DNA from: Actinacidiphila fildesensis | GTDB lineage: Bacteria > Actinomycetota > Actinomycetes > Streptomycetales > Streptomycetaceae | DNA length: 64,000 nucleotides | Assembly (NCBI RefSeq): GCF_042652185.1 | Contig: NZ_JBHSIX010000022.1 | Direction: 5' to 3' (one strand) | In this document: in pieces, positions 58,331 through 64,000 of the stretch | Layout of the letters: each line of letters begins with the position of its first letter | Position numbering within the stretch: the first letter of the stretch is position 1 | Position numbers and translations under genes: made by a program | Notes under the pieces: model-generated | The model's input: only the letters and a program-made list of their open reading frames with translations | What the model was told of the DNA's origin: nothing | Databases searched by the model: none

Positions 58331-58336
58331 AACGTA
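58331..58336 (-). promoter_or_regulatory. -10 box for the leaderless Lrp transcript
   Basis: TACGTT on the minus strand, six bases upstream of ATG 58324. It lies in a 59-base spacer shared with the divergent gene at 58384, so one regulator dimer could affect both promoters. Confidence 0.5.
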
Positions 58337-58383
58337 GCACGGGATGCGGTCACCGATGGGCGCCGATTGTTCAGGCTCTGGGC

Positions 58384-59556
58384 ATGGAACAACACACTGT
58401 GGCACCGCCTCGTTCTCTGGCCACCGAAGCGGTGCACGCCGGCCGCGAGGACCTCGCCGGGCTCGGCGTGCACGCCGTACCCCTGGATCTGTCGACCACG
58501 TACCCGTCGTACGACAGCCGGGGCGAGGCCGCCCGGCTCGATGTGTTCGCCGCCACCGGCGCCCGGCTGGAGGGCCCGCCCGTCTACGGCCGGCTGGACA
58601 ATCCGACCGTCAGCCGCTTCGAGACCGCCCTGGCCCGGCTCGAAGGCACCGACGACGCGGTCGCCTTCGCCAGTGGCATGGCCGCCCTGACCGCCTGCCT
58701 GCTGGCGCGCGGCTCCCTGGGCCTGCGGCACGTCGTCGCGGTCCGCCCGCTGTACGGGTGCAGTGACCATCTGCTGTCCGGCGGGCTGCTGGGCACCGAG
58801 GTGACCTGGGTGGACCCGGCGGGCATCGCCGAAGCGATCCGGCCCGACACCGGGCTGGTCCTGGTCGAGACCCCCGCCAACCCGACCCTCGCCGAACTGG
58901 ACCTGCGGGCGATAGCGCACGCCTGCGGAACGGTGCCGCTGCTCGCGGACAACACCTTCGCGACGCCGGTGCTGCAGCGCCCCGCCGAGCTCGGCGCGAG
59001 CATCGTGCTGCACAGCGCGACCAAGTACCTCGGCGGTCACGGCGATGTGCTCGGCGGGGTGGTGGCCTGCGACGAGGAGTTCGCCCGGCTGCTGCGCAAG
59101 GTCCGGTTCGCCACCGGCGGCGTCCTGCACCCGCTGGCCGGCTATCTGCTGCTGCGCGGGCTGTCGACGCTGCCGGTACGGATGCGCGCCGCCTCGCAGA
59201 GCGCCGAAGTGCTCGCCGGGCGGCTGGCCGCCGACCCGCGGGTGGCGGCGGTGCACTACCCGCGGATCGGCGGCGCCATGGTCGCGTTCGAGGTGCACGG
59301 CGACCCGCACGAGGTGATCGCCGCGGTCCGGCTGATCACCCCGGCGGTCAGCCTCGGCAGTGTCGACACCCTCATCCAGCACCCGGCCTCGATCAGCCAC
59401 CGCGTCGTCGACGAGCGGGACCGCCGGGCGGCGGGCGTCAGTGACCGGCTGCTGCGGATGTCGGTCGGCCTGGAGGACGTCGAGGACCTGTGGCGCGACC
59501 TCGACGGCGCGCTGCGGGCCTCGGTCCTCGCCGAGTCGGTCAGTTCCGGCTCGTGA
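58384..59556 (+). CDS. Trans-sulfuration PLP enzyme (methionine/cystathionine gamma-lyase-like)
   Basis: A 390-residue Cys/Met-metabolism PLP enzyme. ATEAVHAGRED starts the fold, YGRLDNPTVSRFETALARLE binds the PLP phosphate from the neighbouring subunit, and VETPANPTLAELDLRAIAHA is the substrate side. The PLP Lys is in LHSATKYLGGHGD (about residue 213). ISHRVVDERDRRAAGVSDRL holds the carboxylate-binding Arg. It cleaves or exchanges the gamma-substituent of homoserine-, homocysteine- or methionine-type substrates. I cannot tell lyase from synthase by eye. The 3' end overlaps the convergent gene by 17 bases. Confidence 0.9.
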   Translation: MEQHTVAPPRSLATEAVHAGREDLAGLGVHAVPLDLSTTYPSYDSRGEAARLDVFAATGARLEGPPVYGRLDNPTVSRFETALARLEGTDDAVAFASGMAALTACLLARGSLGLRHVVAVRPLYGCSDHLLSGGLLGTEVTWVDPAGIAEAIRPDTGLVLVETPANPTLAELDLRAIAHACGTVPLLADNTFATPVLQRPAELGASIVLHSATKYLGGHGDVLGGVVACDEEFARLLRKVRFATGGVLHPLAGYLLLRGLSTLPVRMRAASQSAEVLAGRLAADPRVAAVHYPRIGGAMVAFEVHGDPHEVIAAVRLITPAVSLGSVDTLIQHPASISHRVVDERDRRAAGVSDRLLRMSVGLEDVEDLWRDLDGALRASVLAESVSSGS

Positions 59557-60883
59557 CCTTCGGCGAGGACGGCACGCCCGACGGTGTCAGCGTCGCGGTG
59601 ATCACCAGCGTGCCGTCCTCGACCTGGTAGTCCAGCGGGAGTCCCAGATCGCGCATGGTCGCCACCATGCCGGTGTTGTTCGCCTGCGTCACGGCGTAGA
59701 CGCTGCCCCGGCCCGCCTCGACGGCGTGGCCGACGAGCTTGCGCAGCAGTTCCGCGCCGATGCCGCGGCGCTGCCAGTCGTCCTCGACCAGCAGGGCGAC
59801 CTCGTTCTCGTCGCCGTCCCACAGCAGGTGCGCCAGCGCGACCAGCCGGCCCGACGCCGTCTCGACGGCCAGCGTCCGGCCGAAGCGCGGGCTGAGCAGG
59901 TGCTTCAGATAGCGGTCCGCGTCGGGGACCGGGCCGTGATAGCGCTGCGCGAGCGTCTCCGGGGAGCAGCGGTCGTGCATGGCGCGGGCCGCGGGCAGGT
60001 CCTCGGGGCCGGCCCGGCGGATCGTGATCTCGTTGCCCTCCGGCAGCGTCAGCACGTCCTTGCTCTCCGGCATCCGGACGCCCAGCCGCGAGTCGAGTTC
60101 CACCAGGGCCCGCGCCCTGGCGAACTCGGTCGGGGTGAACGGCAGGTATGCCCGCTCGACGGTGATCGTGCCGCCGGACGGGTCGCGCAGCGTCATCACG
60201 GTCTCGGTCAGGGAGTCCTCCGGTGCCGGGGTGCCGTCCTTCGCGGCCGGGACCGAGCGGATCGTGCACCGGCCGAAGAGCTGGCGCAGGGCGAGCGGCA
60301 GCTCCGCGGCGTCCAGGGCGGTGCGGGTGGCGAGCGTGAGCATCCTGGTGGGGGTGTCCACCAGGTCGTGGGCGTCGGCCCGCTCCGTCCAGGTGTCGCG
60401 TCCGCCGGCCGCCCCGACGACCTGGGACAGCGCGAGGGCCGGTACCGATCCAGGTGCCCGGAGCAGGAACTCGTCGACCGTGCCGTCGGCCAGCGGGTGG
60501 GTCTGCAGCGTCAGGATGTCGACGCCGGCGTCGGCCAGCGCCATGCACACCGAGCCCAGGCTGCCGGGGGTGTCGCGCACCGTGGTGCGCAGCCGCCACA
60601 GCGTCGCCGGGCCCGGTTCGTCGGCCCGGTCCGCCGGAGCCGGTCCGGGGGGCGCATGACTGTGGCGGCGTGCCCACCATGTGTGGAATCCGGCCGTCGC
60701 CAGCAGTGCGACGGCCGAGGCGGCCAGCAGGACGGGCCCCTCCGGACCGTGCACCACCACATTGGACACCAGGTCCGCGGTGGCCACCGCGGTGAAGAGG
60801 GCGGCGAGTTCCACCAGGTCGCGCCGCCAGTGGTGGCGGTGGGCGCGGGAGGGGCGTGGGTTCGACGGAGTCAGCTGAGGCAT
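59540..60883 (-). CDS. Membrane-anchored ACT-GNAT fusion protein
   Basis: A 447-residue fusion. Residues 20-70 hold two hydrophobic helices (VELAALFTAVATADLVSNVV and VLLAASAVALLATAGFHTWW), so the N-terminus is membrane-bound. An ACT regulatory domain follows at about 95-165 (LRTTVRDTPGSLGSVCMALA, the amino-acid-binding strand-helix). The C-terminal GNAT has ITIRRAGPEDLPAARAMHDR, VEDDWQRRGIGAELLRKLVG (acetyl-CoA loop, about 385) and YAVTQANNTGMVATMRDLGL. ACT domains sense amino acids, so acetylation may be controlled by one. The substrate is unknown. The gene precedes a hairpin that ends the phoD transcript. Confidence 0.85.
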   Translation of the reverse strand: MPQLTPSNPRPSRAHRHHWRRDLVELAALFTAVATADLVSNVVVHGPEGPVLLAASAVALLATAGFHTWWARRHSHAPPGPAPADRADEPGPATLWRLRTTVRDTPGSLGSVCMALADAGVDILTLQTHPLADGTVDEFLLRAPGSVPALALSQVVGAAGGRDTWTERADAHDLVDTPTRMLTLATRTALDAAELPLALRQLFGRCTIRSVPAAKDGTPAPEDSLTETVMTLRDPSGGTITVERAYLPFTPTEFARARALVELDSRLGVRMPESKDVLTLPEGNEITIRRAGPEDLPAARAMHDRCSPETLAQRYHGPVPDADRYLKHLLSPRFGRTLAVETASGRLVALAHLLWDGDENEVALLVEDDWQRRGIGAELLRKLVGHAVEAGRGSVYAVTQANNTGMVATMRDLGLPLDYQVEDGTLVITATLTPSGVPSSPKVTSRN

Positions 60884-60976
60884 GAGAACACCATGTCGAA
60901 CATGTGTTGCGTGATCACGAACGTTCTATGACCGGTGGGTTAAGGGTGATTCCTGGTGGTTAATTTGCGCTTTCAA

Positions 60977-61028
60977 CGGTTTTGCCGCCTGCCGGGCGGT
61001 GTCCCGCGACCGGCAGACGGCAAAACCG
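60977..61028 (-). terminator. Terminator after the phoD gene
   Basis: CGGTTTTGCCGCCTGCCG (60977-60994) pairs with 61011-61028 over 18 bases with one mismatch, around a 16-base loop. It lies 23 bases beyond the phoD stop on the minus strand; each outer stem end contains a TTTT/AAAA run. Confidence 0.75.
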
Positions 61029-61050
61029 CGGACGCGGCGGGCCGGGTGCC

Positions 61051-62676
61051 CTACTGGCCGACGCGGCCGGGCTGCAGCACCTTGGTGAACAGCACCGTGC
61101 CGTCCTGCTCACGCAGCCGCACCGTCAGCTCGCCCGACTGCCCGTCGATGTCGACCTGACCGAAGAACTGGTACCCCTCGGCGGGCGAGACGTTGGCGCG
61201 CTCGGGCGCCTTGACGAAGACCCGCTCGGGACCGAAGGTGCCGTCCAGTGCGCTGGCCGGGAACGCGCCGGCGTTCAGTGGGCCGGAGACGAACTCCCAG
61301 AACGGCGCGAAGTCCGTGAACGCCGCGCGGGACGGCTGGTAGTGCTGCGCGGACGTGTGGTGCACATCGGCCGTCAGCCACACCGTGCCGGTGATCCGCC
61401 GGTGCTTGACGAACCGCAGCAGCTCGGCGATCTGCAACTCACGTCCGAGCGGGGCACCCGGATCGCCCTGCGCGACCGCCTCGATGTTCGGCTTGCCCTC
61501 CGTGGTGTCCGGCACCACCAGGCCCAGCGGCATGTCGGCGGCGATCACCTTCCACACCGCGCGGGACCGGGACAGCTCCCGCTTCAGCCACTCCAGCTGC
61601 GCCCGCCCGAGGATGCCCTGCTCGTCCTGCGTCTGGGTGTCGGGGGAGTTGGCGTTGCGGTAGGTGCGCATGTCCAGCACGAAGACGTCCAGCAGCGGGC
61701 CGTGGTGCTGCACCCGCTGGACGCGCCCGTCGGCGTTCGGCCGCAGCGTCGAGATCGGGAAGTACTCGGAGAACGCGCGACGGGAGCGGGCCGCCAGCAC
61801 GTCCACGCTCTTCTGGGCGTACCGCGCGTCGTCCATGATCTCGCCCGGGTACCAGTTGTTGCGCACCTCGTGGTCGTCCCACTGGATGACCGAGGGCACC
61901 CGGGCGTTGAAGGCGCGCAGCTTGTCGTCGAGCAGGTTGTAGCGGAAGGCGCCGCGGAACTCCGCGAGCGTCTCGGCGACCTTGGACTTCTCCGGGGTGG
62001 TGAGGTTGCGGTAGACCCGGCCGTCGGGCAGCGCCGCGGTGGGCGCGATCGGGCCGTCGGCGTAGATGTTGTCCCCGCTGCACAGGAAGAAGTCCGGGTC
62101 GAGCCGGCCCATCGCCTCGTAGATGCGGTAGCCGCCGATGTCCGGGTTGATGCCCCAGCCCTGCCCGGCGAGGTCTCCCGACCACAGGAAGCGCACATCG
62201 TCGCGGCGCCGTGCCGACGGGGTGCGGAAGGTGCCGTCCATGGGTGCGCCGGTACGCCGGTGGCCGTCCGGATCGGCCAGCAGCACCCGGTAATGGATCT
62301 GTTCGCCGGACGGCAGCCCACGCAGCGAGGTCGTGCCGGTGAAGTCGGTGTCAGGACCCAGCAGCGGGCCCTGCCAGCGGCGCGCGTCGCGGAAGGTGCC
62401 GCTGACCGACGTCTCCACGACCATCCGGGCCGGCCGGTCCGCCCGTACCCACACCAGACCGGACGTGGCCGTGACATCGCCGCTCTGCACACCCCACGGC
62501 GCGGCCGGCCGTCCCGACAGGGCCAGCGCGGGCGCCGCCGTCACGGCGGGAACGAGCAGCGCTCCTGCCGCGGCCAGGCCGCCGCCGAGGACCGTCCGGC
62601 GGTCCACCCCGGTGGCCGAAGGCCGCGACTGCGGCGAACCCTGTTCCCGGTGTGCTGTGTTCGGCATCTGCGACAT
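61051..62676 (-). CDS. phoD: PhoD-type alkaline phosphatase, Tat-exported
   Basis: A 541-residue secreted phosphatase/phosphodiesterase. A twin-arginine signal begins at VDRRTVLGGGLAAAGALLVP (Arg 26, Arg 27), so it is exported folded by Tat. An N-terminal Fn3-like domain (GVQSGDVTATSGLVWVRADR) precedes the PhoD metal site: GDNIYADGPIAP, VIQWDDHEVRNNW and WLTADVHHTSAQHY, with the Asp/His/Asn ligands for iron and calcium. It releases phosphate from organic phosphoesters outside the cell. GCAGGAG lies 8 bases before ATG 62676. A PHO-box-like repeat upstream fits phosphate-starvation control by PhoP. Confidence 0.92.
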   Translation of the reverse strand: MSQMPNTAHREQGSPQSRPSATGVDRRTVLGGGLAAAGALLVPAVTAAPALALSGRPAAPWGVQSGDVTATSGLVWVRADRPARMVVETSVSGTFRDARRWQGPLLGPDTDFTGTTSLRGLPSGEQIHYRVLLADPDGHRRTGAPMDGTFRTPSARRRDDVRFLWSGDLAGQGWGINPDIGGYRIYEAMGRLDPDFFLCSGDNIYADGPIAPTAALPDGRVYRNLTTPEKSKVAETLAEFRGAFRYNLLDDKLRAFNARVPSVIQWDDHEVRNNWYPGEIMDDARYAQKSVDVLAARSRRAFSEYFPISTLRPNADGRVQRVQHHGPLLDVFVLDMRTYRNANSPDTQTQDEQGILGRAQLEWLKRELSRSRAVWKVIAADMPLGLVVPDTTEGKPNIEAVAQGDPGAPLGRELQIAELLRFVKHRRITGTVWLTADVHHTSAQHYQPSRAAFTDFAPFWEFVSGPLNAGAFPASALDGTFGPERVFVKAPERANVSPAEGYQFFGQVDIDGQSGELTVRLREQDGTVLFTKVLQPGRVGQ

Positions 62677-62738
62677 GTGCGACTCCTGCTGCTCGGCTGC
62701 CCCTGCGTCGTCCCCGTTCCTACTGGTCCCGGATGCCG

Positions 62739-62760
62739 TCCGGTCGAACGGCCGGTGAAC
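62739..62760 (-). promoter_or_regulatory. PHO box (PhoP-binding direct repeat) upstream of phoD
   Basis: Two adjacent 11-base units on the minus strand, GTTCACCGGCC and GTTCGACCGGA, match the Streptomyces PhoP direct-repeat pattern GTTCACC-N4. A candidate -10, TAGGAA, follows 14 bases downstream (62719-62724). Confidence 0.65.
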
Positions 62761-62860
62761 ACGGCGCCCGGGGCGGACCGGACCGCGCACCGAAACCCAT
62801 GGTCAACACCGGGGCAGCGCCCTACGATGGCCGGAATTCATCCCCTGTACGGCTGAGACG

Positions 62861-64000
62861 ATGACTGCTGATCACATACCGCACACCTTCCAGGTCGATC
62901 TCCGCGGACTGGTGGACCTGCTCTCCCACCACCTCTACTCCAGCCCCAAGGTCTACCTGCGGGAACTGCTGCAGAACGCCGTTGACGCGATCACGGCGCG
63001 TCGTGCCGAACAGCCGGACGCGCCCGCTCGGGTGCGGCTGTACGCCGGGGAGGGCCGGCTGCGGGTCGAGGACAGCGGCATCGGTCTCACCGAGAGCGAC
63101 GTCCACACCCTGCTGGCCACCATCGGCCGCAGCTCCAAGCGCGACGGCCTGGAGTCGGCGCGCGCCGAATTCCTCGGCCAGTTCGGCATCGGACTGCTCG
63201 CGTGCTTCGTCGTCGCCGGGGAGATCCGCGTCGTCAGCCGTTCCGCCCGCACCCCCGACGCCCCGCCGGTGGAGTGGACGGCCCGCGACGACGGCTCCTA
63301 CACCGTCCGCACCCTGCCGTCGGACGCGCGCACCGAACCCGGCACCACGGTGTACCTCAGCGCCCGGCCCGGAGCCGCCGAGTGGCTGGAACCCGCCCGC
63401 GTCATCGCCCTCGCCCGGGACTTCGGCTCGCTGCTGCCCTACGACGTCCGCGTCGGGGACGAACCGGTCACCGATCTGCCCGCGGTGTGGGAACGCCCGC
63501 ACTCCAGCCCGGCCGCCCGGCGGATCGCGCTGGCCCGGCACTGCCACGAGCAGTTCGGCTTCAACCCGCTGGACGCCATCGACCTGGACGTGCCGCTCGC
63601 CGGCGTCCGCGGTGTCGCCTACGTGCTGCCGGAGGCCGTCAGCCCCGCCCGGCGCGCGGGCCACCGCGTCCACCTCAAGGGCATGCTGCTCACCGAACGG
63701 GCGGACGACCTGCTGCCGGACTGGGCGTTCTTCGTCCGGTGCGTCATCGACACCGACAGCCTGCGCCCCACCGCGTCCCGCGAGAGCCTGTACGCCGACG
63801 AGACCCTGGCCGCCGTCCGCGACGCCCTCGGCGGACGCATCCGCGAGTGGCTGACCGCGCTCGCCGCGGGAGACCCCGAACAGCTCGGGCAGTTCCTGTC
63901 CGTGCACCACCTCGGGGTGAAGTCGCTGGCCCGGCACGACCCGGAGATGTTCGGCGTCATGCTGCCGTGGCTGCCGTTCGAGACCACCGACGGACGGCTG
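62861..64000 (+). CDS. HSP90-family ATPase, 3' end beyond the window
   Basis: A frame open from ATG 62861 to the last base (380 codons, no stop). It has the GHKL ATPase fold of HSP90 chaperones: YLRELLQNAVDAITARRAEQ (N-box, catalytic Glu and Asn), RVEDSGIGLTESDVHTLLAT (G1 box) and FLGQFGIGLLACFVVAGEIR (G2/lid). The middle domain includes VHLKGMLLTERADDLLPDWA and IDTDSLRPTASRESLY, the conserved client/catalytic loop with Arg. It resembles the shorter HSP90-like proteins of Streptomyces rather than classic HtpG. It is divergent from phoD. Confidence 0.9.
   Translation, partial: MTADHIPHTFQVDLRGLVDLLSHHLYSSPKVYLRELLQNAVDAITARRAEQPDAPARVRLYAGEGRLRVEDSGIGLTESDVHTLLATIGRSSKRDGLESARAEFLGQFGIGLLACFVVAGEIRVVSRSARTPDAPPVEWTARDDGSYTVRTLPSDARTEPGTTVYLSARPGAAEWLEPARVIALARDFGSLLPYDVRVGDEPVTDLPAVWERPHSSPAARRIALARHCHEQFGFNPLDAIDLDVPLAGVRGVAYVLPEAVSPARRAGHRVHLKGMLLTERADDLLPDWAFFVRCVIDTDSLRPTASRESLYADETLAAVRDALGGRIREWLTALAAGDPEQLGQFLSVHHLGVKSLARHDPEMFGVMLPWLPFETTDGRL

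Noticed and set aside
1..64000. CRISPR arrays, tRNA or rRNA genes
   Set aside because: No regularly spaced identical repeats and no tRNA T-arm (GGTTCGAnnCC) with matching acceptor stem were found.

Overview
The window is a stretch of actinomycete chromosome, almost certainly Streptomyces or a close relative. It has very high GC with strong G/C third positions, frequent GTG starts, SD-less genes with a TAnnnT box 6-7 nt before the start codon, a divergent EF-Tu of the tuf3 type, a DUF317 gene, a TTA-containing lipoprotein gene and a PhoP-type direct repeat. No tRNA, rRNA or CRISPR array was seen.

Layout. 1-2.4 kb is a graveyard of mobile DNA: a frameshifted DUF317 remnant abuts the C-terminal scrap of a tyrosine recombinase, followed by an intact DUF6000 gene and the N-terminal scrap of a large serine recombinase. 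2.5-16 kb holds ordinary chromosomal genes: flavin reductase, CapA-like and other lipoproteins, an ArsR/MFS pair behind a large palindromic operator, an HxlR/quinone-reductase divergent pair, HAD hydrolase, CHAP hydrolase, pentapeptide-repeat protein, F420/FMN oxidoreductase, and two paralogous 52-residue proteins missed by length cut-offs. 15.8-30.3 kb holds a decayed uppP, a VTT membrane protein, EF-Tu3, patatin, a spermidine-synthase-like protein, an MFS exporter, a hot-dog thioesterase, and a DNA-damage operon (dnaE2, a catalytically dead Y-family polymerase, a GNAT) under a probable LexA box, then DedA and gamma carbonic anhydrase.

30.6-46.6 kb is the most distinctive part. It is a compact nonribosomal peptide locus with an MFS exporter, a stand-alone condensation domain, C-A-PCP, A-PCP, A-PCP, and C-(A remnant)-PCP-reductase. 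The NRPS run ends at a strong hairpin and is followed by a hexapeptide-repeat acyltransferase and an EamA transporter divergent from an XRE-cupin regulator. Modules are split over five proteins and C domains must work in trans. The last PCP has no adenylation core, and release is probably reductive. Tandem 15-bp and 18-bp repeats sit at two of the gene junctions. I cannot match the whole architecture to a named product.

46.6-64 kb returns to housekeeping: YbaK, CoA-binding, IMPACT/YigZ, GNATs, sbcD-sbcC, two Lrp regulators each divergent from a sulfur-related enzyme (rhodanese; methionine gamma-lyase-like), R2K ATP-grasp, DUF885 metallopeptidase, a membrane-anchored ACT-GNAT fusion, a Tat-exported PhoD phosphatase with a PHO box, and the first 380 codons of an HSP90-family ATPase that runs off the window.
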